A DNA stretch of 64,000 nucleotides, from NCBI GenBank assembly GCA_963667375.1, contig OY763323.1:1736001-1800000 (forward strand), read 5' to 3'. Below are positions 1 through 9,149 of the stretch, piece after piece; position 1 is the first letter of the stretch, and each line of letters opens with the position of its first letter. Below the pieces are notes generated by a model. The model was not told where the DNA came from and did not search any database. It saw only the letters and a program-made list of their open reading frames with translations. Made by a program: the position numbers and the translations under genes. The DNA comes from G963556115 sp963667375 (GTDB lineage: Bacteria; Planctomycetota; SZUA-567).

Positions 1-632
1 GGGCGACTAATTTTGAAAAGAACGATTTTGCGTGTGATTTAAAATATATAAATAATCACGCATATAATTTTTTGTCCAAAAGTAAGTTATTTGGTGGTGA
101 AATACTAGTCGGTAAAATAGGCAATGCTGGTAAAGTATATTATATGCCACATATTTCTCGCCCTGCATCGCTTGCTATGAACTTATTTGCAATTAGGACA
201 TGTCTTGTTTTAAGTCAATATTTTTATTATCAATTGTTATCTTATAAACAATCTAAGCAGATCAAAGGTTATGTGAAAGGTGTTGGGAATCCAACTATTG
301 ATAAAATTTCTATACGAAGTATTGATTTTGCAGTATGCTCATTAAAGGAGCAAGAGCAAGTTGTAAAAGAGATAGAATCAAGGTTGTCGGTATGTGATAG
401 GCTTGAGAGTGATATTGAAGAGAATCTTGAGAGGGCGGAATCGTTGAGGCAGAGTATTCTGAAAAAAGCTTTTGCTGGTGAGTTGCTTACTCAAGCAGAG
501 CTTGAAGAGTGTCGCAATGCGTCTGATTATGAACCGGCTTCGGTGTTGCTGGAGAGGATTAAACAGGAACAGGCTGCAACCAAGGTGACGAAAAAGAAGA
601 GAAGTAAGAAGAAGACATTTAAGAAGAGATAA
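1..632 (+). CDS. hsdS: Type I restriction-modification specificity subunit HsdS, C-terminal part (cut by window edge)
   Basis: The reading frame is open from the left edge (first full codon at 3), so about 209 C-terminal residues are visible and the true start is outside. HsdS reads the DNA target and holds two HsdM subunits in the type I methyltransferase. Seen: the end of a target-recognition domain with the pattern GKIGNAGKVYYMP, then a long charged helix (ERLESDIEENLERAESLRQ-like) ending in the family hallmark SILKKAFAGELL. After this comes a Lys/Arg-rich tail (residues KKKRSKKK). The next gene starts two bases after the stop, so it is translationally close. A TTG at 72 is not a believable start because the frame continues upstream without a break. 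Identification as HsdS is firm; its DNA target cannot be deduced. Confidence 0.9.
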   Translation, partial: ATNFEKNDFACDLKYINNHAYNFLSKSKLFGGEILVGKIGNAGKVYYMPHISRPASLAMNLFAIRTCLVLSQYFYYQLLSYKQSKQIKGYVKGVGNPTIDKISIRSIDFAVCSLKEQEQVVKEIESRLSVCDRLESDIEENLERAESLRQSILKKAFAGELLTQAELEECRNASDYEPASVLLERIKQEQAATKVTKKKRSKKKTFKKR

Positions 633-634
633 TT

Positions 635-1219
635 ATGGATAAAGCCAAGAGAGAAGAACTAGTTGATAAACTGTTAGTCGGTATGAACGATGAATTAGTT
701 GAAAATGGTTGTACACTGAATGAATTGCATTTTAATTTTACCGAAGAGCAAGAGGACTATTGTAAGTATAAAAATCACCTTAATCTTTCTTCGGATGAAT
801 TGTATGTTGTCTTGAACGCGTGTTTGAGTGATGAATATATTACTATGAAATCGATAAGATTTGCAAGTCAAAAGTTTGATGATATCTGTCTTACTGAAAT
901 TGGTAAAGCCAGAGCAAAATCTGTTGAACAGGCAGAATTAAGACCTATTTGTGATTCAAAAAGCAGTGTAAGTACAATTCATATTGAGACAATACATGCT
1001 AATGGATCGACTCAAATAGGAAATAATAATATTCAAAATATAGATAAAGTATTTAATGATATCCATAATGAAATAGATAACTACATTGCTACTCCTGAAG
1101 AAAAAGCAGAGGCTAAAGGGGTGTTGGCGAAAGCAATACAGAATCCAATTATCGCAGGGATAATAAGTGCTGCTACTGGAACTGCTGTTGGAGAAATTGT
1201 TAAAAATCTTCTTAAGTAA
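635..1219 (+). CDS. Small protein with RHIM-like motif and hydrophobic C-terminal segment, unknown function
   Basis: 194 residues, starting two bases after hsdS. I do not recognise the N-terminal ~100 residues (mixed, acidic, with IxxxG ending like a winged-helix-type fold: LTEIGKARA). A linker follows, then THIETIHANGS-type beta-prone sequence and the core TQIGNNN at residues 126-132. This resembles the (I/V)-Q-(I/V/L)-G core of RHIM-like amyloid motifs, which in bacterial immune proteins act as oligomerisation signals. Residues 150-165 are acidic, and about 170-187 are hydrophobic and small-residue rich (PIIAGIISAATGTAVG), like a membrane-inserting or packing helix. Location between hsdS and hsdM suggests a role in an anti-phage locus. 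Seen: the motif and the hydrophobic end. Inferred: effector or oligomerising role. It could also be a simple structural accessory. Confidence 0.6.
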   Translation: MDKAKREELVDKLLVGMNDELVENGCTLNELHFNFTEEQEDYCKYKNHLNLSSDELYVVLNACLSDEYITMKSIRFASQKFDDICLTEIGKARAKSVEQAELRPICDSKSSVSTIHIETIHANGSTQIGNNNIQNIDKVFNDIHNEIDNYIATPEEKAEAKGVLAKAIQNPIIAGIISAATGTAVGEIVKNLLK

Positions 1220-1229
1220 GGTAAATGAT

Positions 1230-1499
1230 ATGGATGAAAAGATTGGAAGTGTTAAATTGAAATGCGTTTTCTGCTTTTTTGATCAGTTTGAAGTTGAAGA
1301 AGGTGTAGAGCTTAAAGTAGGGGATATGGTGACGTGTGCAAATTGTGGCAGGTTGAATGATTATGAAGCGTTACTGAAAGTTAGAGATGAAGAAGCAAAT
1401 AAGCTAGTAAAAGACTATGGAAAACAACTACATGACAAAATTACAAAGTCTTTAAATAATACTATAAAAGGCAAAAAGAATATTAATATTAAGTTTTAG
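1230..1499 (+). CDS. Small zinc-ribbon protein, unknown function
   Basis: 89 residues. I chose ATG 1230 because AAGG at 1218-1221 sits about 8 bases upstream; the longer in-frame extension overlaps the preceding gene. Two CxxC pairs, C12/C15 (CVFC) and C36/C39 (CANC), about 20 residues apart, are a typical zinc-ribbon arrangement. The rest is a charged helix with a Lys-rich end (KGKKNINIKF), which would suit nucleic-acid or protein binding. It lies between the RHIM-like protein and the helical protein in the same direction, with a gap of about 30 bases before the next gene. No specific family is recognised. The coding sequence is convincing from its RBS, its Cys pattern and its operon position; the function is open. 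Confidence 0.6.
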   Translation: MDEKIGSVKLKCVFCFFDQFEVEEGVELKVGDMVTCANCGRLNDYEALLKVRDEEANKLVKDYGKQLHDKITKSLNNTIKGKKNINIKF

Positions 1500-1530
1500 T
1501 ATATTAGTAAGTGCGTGGAAATAAGTCAAC

Positions 1531-2772
1531 ATGGAAAAGAAAGAGTCTGAAAAACGATATTCGGCACAACATCTGATGCCTCTTAATATTTCTAATATTG
1601 AAGAATATGGGTGGCATATACGTGAAATTGATTCTACAATAACTGGGCTTGTAGATAGCATGTTTGCTAATTCTTTTATTTCTGAGTCGTGCTATTTGTT
1701 GAAGAATAGTCTGTTGTTGATTGAACAAGGTTTTTATGACGCTTCGTATTATTCATTAAGACAGGCTCTTGAATTGTCATTAACGATGTGTTTTCTTGTT
1801 GAGCAGGATAAAGAGAAACAGCAGGAGTTATTTGATAACTGGAAAAGTGAAGAACGTTTTCCGCCATTTAATCAGATGTCTAAAAAATTGGATGACTATA
1901 AAAAGAATTACCATGAGATAAAGAATGCATTTAAAGATTTATTCGACTCGATTGAATCTGTTAAAAATAAAGTAAATAAAGTTGTGCATAAACAAGGATT
2001 TGATAAATTCTATACGTTTTTATTTGTGGATCGTAGAAAAAATGGATTAACCGAGAAACTTACAAATCAATATGTAGAATGTCTTGAGAAAATAATAGCA
2101 GTTATAGCTGTTATGCGGCTTATCATTGATCCTTTCCCAATATTACTTGCTGATGAAGAGATTTATCATAGGACAGGGGATTTACTTACAGAGTCTTTCT
2201 CTGATGAGTTTATAGGGAAATACTTTGATAAAAAGGAATTAGAACTTTATAAGCAAACTGAAATGTTTGTGGGTTATCGTGAATCATTGATGAATTGCGA
2301 GAAGCAATGTGATGCGGTAAGCAATTTGAGAAAGTATAATATTGTTGACTGTAAATGTTTTGATCAGATAACAAAACAAATGGATTTGCTTACTATAGAT
2401 GAGAAAATTGTTGTTTTGTCTTGTATGAGAGTCGAGAAAATTGTTGCCGTGTATAATTATTCTGCATTATTCCCATATATGACTGATAGATATAATCATA
2501 AAGATAGTTTTTCTGTTTCGAGTAAAGATTTTGAAAAGTTTAAGTGTTCTGCTCAACGGTATAATCAAGAATACAAGGGGCATGATAGTCTTATATCATA
2601 TTTTGTTCTTGATTCTTGTGTTCTAAAACAAGATTACTTTATGGAGCATTATGAGGAATTGGAAAAGGATGAAATAGCTGCAATTCAGGTGTTAATTGTT
2701 GAGTTTGTGGATAGGATTAACGAAGAATGTGCGGATATTGAAGATATAGTAAAGGCTGTAAACAATGACTGA
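1531..2772 (+). CDS. Helical protein of unknown function encoded within type I RM locus
   Basis: 413 residues, predicted to be almost entirely alpha-helical and acidic, with no signal peptide or membrane segment. Its 3' end overlaps the start of hsdM by 8 bases, so the two are probably translationally coupled. The N-terminal part (about residues 40-90: SCYLLKNSLLLIEQGFYDASYYSLRQALELSLT) has the look of a helical bundle such as HEPN-type or DUF5677-like proteins, followed by a conserved-looking VHKQGF. I cannot place a catalytic R-x4-6-H motif with confidence, so HEPN is only a possibility. Six or more cysteines in the second half (CEKQC, DCKCF) are notable but do not form a clean metal motif. 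I do not recognise the family. Position and coupling suggest it works with or is regulated with HsdM. Confidence 0.6.
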   Translation: MEKKESEKRYSAQHLMPLNISNIEEYGWHIREIDSTITGLVDSMFANSFISESCYLLKNSLLLIEQGFYDASYYSLRQALELSLTMCFLVEQDKEKQQELFDNWKSEERFPPFNQMSKKLDDYKKNYHEIKNAFKDLFDSIESVKNKVNKVVHKQGFDKFYTFLFVDRRKNGLTEKLTNQYVECLEKIIAVIAVMRLIIDPFPILLADEEIYHRTGDLLTESFSDEFIGKYFDKKELELYKQTEMFVGYRESLMNCEKQCDAVSNLRKYNIVDCKCFDQITKQMDLLTIDEKIVVLSCMRVEKIVAVYNYSALFPYMTDRYNHKDSFSVSSKDFEKFKCSAQRYNQEYKGHDSLISYFVLDSCVLKQDYFMEHYEELEKDEIAAIQVLIVEFVDRINEECADIEDIVKAVNND

Positions 2773-4246
2773 AGCGAATGTGACTAATAAGGTTTGGAAT
2801 TTTGCGAATATATTGCGGGATGATGGAGTGAGCTATGGGGATTATCTTGAGCAGCTTACCTATCTGCTGTTTTTGAAGTTTGCGGATGAGTTGTCTAAAC
2901 CGCCTTATAAGAAAAATCTTGGACTGCCGTCAGGGTATGACTGGGCATCACTACTATCTAAGAGTGGGGCAGAGCTTGAGTTTCATTATATCGAGGTACT
3001 GCGCAAACTTGGTGAAGTAAGAGGGATTCTGGGGCAGATATTTGTCAAGTCTCAGAATAAGATACAGGATCCGGCAAAGCTCTCAAAGCTTATCTCTATG
3101 ATTGATCAGGAATCGTGGACAATGATGGGAGCTGACCTCAAAGGGCAGATATATGAAGGGTTGCTTGAGAAGAATGCGCAGGATACAAAGAGTGGAGCTG
3201 GGCAGTACTTTACGCCTCGCGCGCTTATCAAGGTGATTGTAAGTTGTGTCAATCCTACACCAGATAAGACAATCTGTGACCCTGCATGTGGTACGGGCGG
3301 ATTTCTTATTGCTGCGTATGATGCTATTTCTCAGAATCATAAGCTCAATAAGACTCAGAAGGAGTTTCTCAAGAATGAGACCTTCTTTGGTAATGAGTTT
3401 GTACCGCTTACCCGTAAGCTCTGTCTGATGAATCTGTTTCTGCATAATATCGGTGAGATATCAGGGGAGAACCTTATATCGTCTAAAGATTCGCTTATCT
3501 CTGATGATGGTACGAGGTATGACTATGTATTGGCTAACCCGCCATTCGGGAAGAAGAGCAGCCAGACGATTACCAATACAGACAGTGAAGGGAATGTGCA
3601 GAAGGAAGAGCTCACCTACAACAGACAGGATTTCTGGACGACTACGACCAATAAACAGCTCAACTTCTTACAGCATATCAAGACTATCCTTAAAACTACA
3701 GGCGAAGCAGCGGTAGTACTGCCGGATAATGTGCTCTTTGAGGGTGGAGCTGGTGAGACTGTACGTAAGCAGCTTCTAAAAACGGCAAACCTGCACACTA
3801 TCCTCCGGTTGCCTACTGGTATTTTTTATGCTCAGGGAGTAAAGGCGAATGTCTTATTCTTTGAGAATAAGCCTGCTAGTAAAGGGGCATGGACTAAGGA
3901 TATATGGTTCTACGATTACCGAACAAATATCCATCATACACTCAAGCAGAAACCGCTTACTTATGCTGATCTTGAGGATTTTATTAAGTGTTATAACTCT
4001 GAAAACATTAATAAGCGTAAAGAGACTTATTCTGAAAAGAATCCTGAAGGCAGGTGGCGTAAGTACAGCTATGAAGAGATACTAACTAGAGACAAGACCA
4101 ATCTTGATATATTCTGGCTGAAGGATAAGAGCTTAGCTGATCTTGATAATCTGCCTGAGCCGGAGATACTGGCGGATGAGATTATAGAGAATCTTGAAGC
4201 AGGGCTCAGCTGTTTCAGGGAGATTGCGGATATATTAGGGGAATAG
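2765..4246 (+). CDS. hsdM: Type I restriction-modification DNA methyltransferase subunit HsdM
   Basis: 493 residues, normal length for HsdM. Transfers a methyl group from S-adenosylmethionine to N6 of adenine, in complex with HsdS. The N-terminal helical HsdM domain covers about residues 8-130. The methylase domain follows with AGQYFTPRALI (145-155), the SAM-binding motif DPACGTGGF (172-180) and the catalytic NPPF (258-261). The start ATG overlaps the stop of the upstream gene. The unusual point is order: three unrelated genes separate it from hsdS, and hsdR is not in the window. It could still form the modification enzyme, with hsdR to the left or absent. The codon use is less AT-rich than in the small neighbours. 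Identification is secure. Confidence 0.95.
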   Translation: MTEANVTNKVWNFANILRDDGVSYGDYLEQLTYLLFLKFADELSKPPYKKNLGLPSGYDWASLLSKSGAELEFHYIEVLRKLGEVRGILGQIFVKSQNKIQDPAKLSKLISMIDQESWTMMGADLKGQIYEGLLEKNAQDTKSGAGQYFTPRALIKVIVSCVNPTPDKTICDPACGTGGFLIAAYDAISQNHKLNKTQKEFLKNETFFGNEFVPLTRKLCLMNLFLHNIGEISGENLISSKDSLISDDGTRYDYVLANPPFGKKSSQTITNTDSEGNVQKEELTYNRQDFWTTTTNKQLNFLQHIKTILKTTGEAAVVLPDNVLFEGGAGETVRKQLLKTANLHTILRLPTGIFYAQGVKANVLFFENKPASKGAWTKDIWFYDYRTNIHHTLKQKPLTYADLEDFIKCYNSENINKRKETYSEKNPEGRWRKYSYEEILTRDKTNLDIFWLKDKSLADLDNLPEPEILADEIIENLEAGLSCFREIADILGE

Positions 4247-4271
4247 TATTAATATGAAATAGGTGGATATA

Positions 4272-5594
4272 ATGCCTGATAAAGAATTAACAGAAATTAA
4301 ACAGTTGAGTAATTCTTTTTCTACTGGAGGAGAAGGATCTAATTTTGAAAATCATGTTCAGGCGAGTTTTTTGATCTTGATGATGAGCGGTTGTTTTGCG
4401 CCGTGTCTGCCAACATATCCTATAGAAAAGATTAAACTTCAGGGTAAGATGGACGGGTATGAAACAGATGATTTTATTGTCTGGGTAAAAGAGCCGATTC
4501 GTAATACTTCTTTCAAATTATTATCTCAAGTTAAACGAACAATAGCAGTCACTAATAGTAATGTTGCTTTTTCTGATTCTATAATTGCTGCGTGGAAAGA
4601 TTTTAATAATTCGGAAAAATTTAATAAGAATTGTGACTCGATAGCAATAATAACAGGAGCATTGTCGGCTACTGATATAAAAAACGTTTTGTGGATTCTT
4701 GAACATGCAAGAGCATCAGAAAATGAAGTAGATTTTCATAATAGAATGGAGTTGGAATATTTTAATGCTCCTAAAGCTAAAGAAAAGCTTGAGGTGTTTA
4801 AATACCATATTGCTAAATCAAATAAAGGTGTTAAGCCATCTGAGGGAGAATTGCATCAATTTCTTAAGCGTCTCTGGATATTGCAGTATGATCTTGGAAA
4901 TGAAGAAGGTGTAGCCCTTTCACTATTGCATTCAATTATTGCTTTCTTTAACAATGATTACAAAATTATTAGAGCCATTTTTGCACGGGCAGTACAGATT
5001 GTGCAGATTGGTAATAAATCAAGTGCTGTAATAAAGAAAGAAGACCTACCACCAGACTTTATTGAGTATTTTGATAAGAAAAAGACAATTACCCAGCCAA
5101 AGTCAATAATAACTCAAGATGAAATAATAAGTGAGAATGTTGACTATACCGAATTGGTAAAAATAAATGAAGTGGGTTTGTTGAATTTTATTGGGTATTG
5201 GGACGAACACTATGAGGCAGATATTAAGGTTGTAGAAAGTATCGCAAATCTTGATTATAGTAGAATTACTGAGATTAGTTCGAAAATCTTAACCATTACC
5301 GATAGTCCTATCAGCTTGAAAAATAAAGTATGGAAAATTTCTGATAGATTGGAATTGTTCAAGTTATTTGGAGCAAGAGTTATTGATGTTGACTTAGAGC
5401 GCATGAAAGATGTTTGCGTTAGTGTCTTTAAAGAGATATCTCCTGAGCTTGAATTGGATGCAAGTAAACGTTCTGCAGCACCGCTATATGGAATAACTAA
5501 AATTTATTCAGATAAGCTTAAAGATGGCTTGTCTGATGGCTTGGCGATTATTGGTAACAATCCTGATGTGCTGGAAAATTGTGATTTTCTATAA
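4272..5594 (+). pseudogene. N-terminal part of a large nuclease-like defence protein, interrupted by IS3 element
   Basis: 440 residues. ATG 4272 is preferred over GTG 4263 because AGGTGG sits just upstream. Residues 17-90 look like a restriction-type nuclease fold: STGGEGSNFE with E26, then GYETDDF with D67, and a Q-x-K pair at 86-88 (SQVKRT). These suit a PD-(D/E)xK active site. Residues about 280-440 (NFIGYWDEHYEAD, DSPISLKNKVWKIS, YSDKLKDGLSDGLAI) match my memory of a family of ~1200-residue prokaryotic proteins found in defence islands. The frame stops at 5594, directly against the left end of the IS element. The rest of the same family continues at 6907 after the element. I see no P-loop. 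Product is probably inactive; the original was about 1180 residues. Confidence 0.7.
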
Positions 5595-5665
5595 TGGTCT
5601 AATAAAACTGTACAGTTGAATAAGGTGGATATTTCCAATAATATTTATAGCGAAAGGAACTATCT

Positions 5666-5950
5666 ATGAGAAAGAGTTTTACTGCTGATTTTAAAGCAAA
5701 AGTCGCTCTGCAAGCGATTAAAGGTGATCGATCTATCGCAGAGTTATCCGCTAAATTTGAAGTTCATCCGAACCAGATCAGGCAATGGAAGAAATCTATG
5801 CTTGAAGGACTGCCTGAGATCTTCTCTGATAAACGTAAGAAAAAAGTTGTCAAAGATGAAGATGAAAAAGTAAAGCTATATGAGCAGATTGGTCGTTTGA
5901 AAATTGAGAACGACTGGCTTAAAAAAAAATCTGACGAATTTCTCGGTTAA
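5666..5950 (+). CDS. IS3-family transposase OrfA (helix-turn-helix)
   Basis: 94 residues. Binds the ends of the insertion sequence. Residues 1-55 form the transposase_8-type helix-turn-helix (FTADFKAKVALQAIKGDRSI, then EVHPNQIRQWKK), followed by a leucine-zipper-like coiled coil (VKLYEQIGRLKIENDWLKKK), as in OrfA of this family. AAAGGAAC lies about 10 bases before the ATG. The gene ends after a run of nine A's at 5921-5929, a typical site for frameshifting or polymerase slippage into orfB. Unlike the usual arrangement, orfB is in the +1 frame relative to orfA rather than -1. Confidence 0.9.
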   Translation: MRKSFTADFKAKVALQAIKGDRSIAELSAKFEVHPNQIRQWKKSMLEGLPEIFSDKRKKKVVKDEDEKVKLYEQIGRLKIENDWLKKKSDEFLG

Positions 5951-5963
5951 GAAAAAGAGTAGC

Positions 5964-6794
5964 ATGATTGAGCCAAATAAAGCTAAGCTGTCAGTCTCAA
6001 GGCAATGTGAGCTGTTAGAGATCTCACGCTCTGCCTATTATTACAAATCTTATGCTGAGGATGAGCATGATTTTGAAATTAAAAAGATGATTGATGATCT
6101 ATTCCTCAAACATCCTTTTAAAGGTTCTCGCACAATTACTGATGATTTGAGAAGAGCTGGCTTTGAAATCGGGAGGCATAAAGTCAGGCGCTTGATGCGG
6201 GAGATGGGCTTACAGGCGATATATCCAAAGAAGCATTTCACCGCTAAAAACATCGAGCATAAAGTATATCCGTATCTGTTGCGTGATATGGATATCGACA
6301 AGGTTGATCAGGTCTGGGTGAGTGATATAACCTATATTCCACTACGTTATGGTAATGCATACCTGACAGCTGTTATGGATTGGCATAGCCGCTATGTGAT
6401 TTCGTGGGAGCTTTCTATGGCGATGGACAGCAGCTTCTGTGTGAATGCATTGAAGAATGCACTTGAGGAGTCGAATCCACTGATTTTTAATACAGATCAG
6501 GGTACTCAATATACGAGTAAGAGCTTTACCGAAGTGCTGAAAGAAAACAGGATCTGGATAAGCATGTCCGGCAAAGGCAGAGCGTTTGATAATATCATGA
6601 TTGAACGTCTCTGGCGTACCTTGAAATATGAAGAAGTCTACCTGACTGAATATGAAAATTATTTTGCAGCGTATGATGCATTGGAGAAGTATTTTGAATA
6701 TTACAATAACGAGAGAAGGCACTCCAGCTTGAGCAAGCGCACGCCGAGAGAGGTGTATTTTAACGAGAGAGGTGCGAGTAACGATGTGGCGTAG
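5964..6794 (+). CDS. IS3-family transposase OrfB (DDE integrase)
   Basis: About 276 residues from ATG 5964; the open frame extends back to 5904 through the orfA end, so a fused OrfAB may also form. An HTH_21-like region (ISRSAYYYKS, then HPFKGSRTITDDLRRAG) is followed by the retroviral-integrase fold. The three acidic catalytic residues are visible in VSDITYIP, NTDQGTQYTS and ERLWRTLKYEEVY. The C-terminus YYNNERRHSSLSKRTPREV is typical of the family. No internal stop or truncation is seen, so the transposase looks intact. The stop lies within the element, just before the terminal hairpin. Confidence 0.92.
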   Translation: MIEPNKAKLSVSRQCELLEISRSAYYYKSYAEDEHDFEIKKMIDDLFLKHPFKGSRTITDDLRRAGFEIGRHKVRRLMREMGLQAIYPKKHFTAKNIEHKVYPYLLRDMDIDKVDQVWVSDITYIPLRYGNAYLTAVMDWHSRYVISWELSMAMDSSFCVNALKNALEESNPLIFNTDQGTQYTSKSFTEVLKENRIWISMSGKGRAFDNIMIERLWRTLKYEEVYLTEYENYFAAYDALEKYFEYYNNERRHSSLSKRTPREVYFNERGASNDVA

Positions 6795-6803
6795 AAGTTT
6801 GAA

Positions 6804-6856
6804 CTCTTGCAGTAATTCCGCTTCGGGCTACGCCCTGCGCTCCATTACTGCAAGAG
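6804..6856. repeat. Hairpin in the 3' end of the IS3 element
   Basis: A perfect 13-base inverted repeat (CTCTTGCAGTAAT / ATTACTGCAAGAG) encloses a GC-rich loop of 27 bases. It follows the orfB stop and has no T-run, so it is not a standard terminator. It may block read-through or translation from outside. Confidence 0.7.
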
Positions 6857-6905
6857 TAAGTTCCACCTTAAACAACCTATTATTTTGTCTTGACAGATTA
6901 GACCA

Positions 6906-9129
6906 CTTTATTCATTTAGTAAATAGAATTACTAATGATACTGTGCGAGAAATATTATCAGATGCTGACTGGAAGGTGTGGGCAAGTATTGATAGATGTT
7001 TACCTTCCTTGGCTGAGGCATCGCCAGAATCTTTTCTTTCTTCTTTAGAGTCACACCTCAAAGATTCTCCATCATTATTTCCTGATCTGTATGGGCAAGA
7101 GACTACCGGTGTTATGGGTAGAACTTATACTGCGGGTTTGCTCTGGGCTTTGGAGGTTTTGGCTTGGGATGAGGTGTATTTTGCAAGGGTAATGCTTATA
7201 CTTGCTGAATTAGCGAGTCTTGACGAGGGTGGTCAGTGGTTGAATAGACCAATACATACTCTGACCGCGGCTTTTTTGCCTTGGTGTGCACAGACACAGG
7301 CAAGTATTGCTAAAAGAAAACCTGTTGTTAAAGCTATATGTAGAGACTTCCCTGAGGTTGGCAGTAAATTGGTTTTTTCGTTACTTCCAAATATAACGAT
7401 GACAGGTTCGTATTCTCAAAGACCCAAATGGCGCATGAGCATACCTGATAATAATAATACGTATGATATGAAAGAGTATTGGGATCAGTCTGAGTATTAT
7501 TCCATTTTAGCGGTTGAGATGGCGGAAAACAATTCTGAGTTGCTTATTGATGTAATTAATCAATGTAAGAATTTACCACCAGAACCATTTGGCAAATTAA
7601 TTGATTTGTTAAAAAGTGAGAGTGTTGTTGGATTGCAGGCTGATGTAAAGAGGGAAATATGGGAAGCAATTATGAAAACATCTGCCCATAATAAGAAGTT
7701 TAAAAAGCAGGATTGGGCTCTTAGTGAGGAGCGGTTGCTGACACTTGAAGAGGTCGCAGATATTCTTGCTCCTGAAGATTTACGACTCAGGTACAGTTAT
7801 ACCTTTTCTAATAATATCTATAATTTTGATTATGAAGATGATTATAGAAAATACGAAGAAAAGGTTTTTATTCAAAGGAAAGAAGCTGTAGAAAAAGTAA
7901 TAGAGCAGTATGGAAAAGATAGTATTATCGAGTTTGCTGAATCTGTAGAGTTGTCATATCATGTTGGGTATGCTTGTGGAAATAATGAAAATATAGATTT
8001 GAATGAAATATTGTTTCCAAAATTATTGAATGAAGATAAGTTTAAACTTGTCAGATTTATTAATGGGTATGTTAGAGGGTGCTTTGATCTGTCTGGCTGG
8101 GAATGGGTGGATAATTTGTCGTTATCTGCATGGAGTGATATGAGTAAAGGGATATTGCTGAGTTCATTGCCTGTTACGAGAGAGAGCTTGGATAGAGTTG
8201 CTGGTTTGTTGAGCGAGAATGAGAAAGAATATTGGGTTAGGGCTGAGTGTTATTGCAAATCTGATATTGCTGAAGAAGTGGCTGGTAAGTTTATTGAGTA
8301 TGATAGGGCACATTCTGCTTTATATGTGATTAATAGTGACTTACTCGACTCTGATAATACAAGTATAGAGTTACTTGCTTCTGCGTTGAAAAATGCACTT
8401 GTCACTTCAGAAAAACCAACACAAATGAGTTCATATTATATTGTTAATACGCTTAAATTTATACAACGCAATTGTAAAGTGGTGTCTTCTGATGCTTTAA
8501 GTGTCGAGTTGGCTTATGTACAGCTTTTGAATAATAGTGATGGAGATTCTCCTGTATTACTTGAAACTAAACTTACGTCAGAGCCAGAGTTCTTTTGTGA
8601 AATTATTAACATGATTTATTCTAATGATGAAGAGCGAGAAAACTATTCTCAAGATACAGTTGATAGTTGTTTTAGTCTTTTAAGCAAATGTCATCTCGTT
8701 CCTGGTCAACATAAAGATGGATCGTTTGATGGTAGTAAATTTACTAAGTGGTTTGATGCTGTCAAAGATCTTTGTAATAAATCTGGACATTTGGATCAAG
8801 CATTGTCGTTTATTGGAGAAATATTATTGAATGCTCCTGAAGACCCTAGTGGATTATTTATACACCATTCGATTGCATCAGTTCTTGATAGTGTAGACAA
8901 TGGCACATTAAGAAATGGATTGAGGATTGCTATTGTTAATTCTAGGGGTGCTTTTTTGGTAGATCCTTCTGGTAAAGAAGAGAGAAAGCTTGCGGATATT
9001 AATAAAGATAAAGCGGAAAAATTAGAGGAAGAAGGTTATATTCGTTTAGCAGGTGTATATCGTCAGGTTTCTGAAGATTACATATATGAAGAAAGACAGA
9101 GAAAAAATGAGGGAGATCCTTTTCAATAG
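6906..9129 (+). pseudogene. C-terminal part of the IS-interrupted large defence protein
   Basis: About 740 host codons from 6907. The open frame actually begins inside the IS element (6772), adding some 45 IS-encoded residues, so any product would be a hybrid. The sequence DADWKVWASIDRCLPSLAEASPESFLSSLE and GLLWALEVLAWDEVYFARVMLILAELASLDEGG, then NRPIHTLTAAFLPW, recalls the C-terminal helical-repeat region of ~1200-residue defence-island proteins. It fits the fragment ending at 5594, which carries the nuclease-like N-terminus. The remainder (residues ~250-740) is unrecognised helical sequence, free of stops over more than 2 kb, so the insertion is probably recent. No P-loop or catalytic motif is seen in this half. 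The next gene begins 20 bases downstream. Confidence 0.65.
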
Positions 9130-9149
9130 ATATTTATAAAGGTTGATAA

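Larger units (their letters stand above)
5595..6905 (+). mobile_element. IS3-family insertion sequence (about 1.3 kb)
   Basis: Two overlapping transposase frames (orfA helix-turn-helix, orfB integrase) are framed by imperfect inverted repeats. The left end starts TGGTCTAAT and the right end finishes ATTAGACCA; a second matching block AAGGTGGA lies further in at both ends. The element splits a large nuclease-like gene. No 3-5 base target duplication is visible: the left flank ends CTATAA and the right flank begins CTTTATT. This suggests a later small deletion, decay or recombination at one junction, although the two halves of the host gene otherwise fit together well. Its bases 6804-6856 form a perfect hairpin. 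Boundaries are set by the inverted repeats and may be off by a few bases. Confidence 0.88.

Noticed and set aside
5585..5610. Target-site duplication of the IS3 element
   Set aside because: The 3-8 bases flanking the left and right ends (CTATAA and CTTTATT) do not match in any simple alignment.
4272..9129. STAND or AAA NTPase domain in the split defence gene
   Set aside because: I looked for a Walker A (GxxxxGK[ST]) in both halves and saw none, so no NTPase is claimed.
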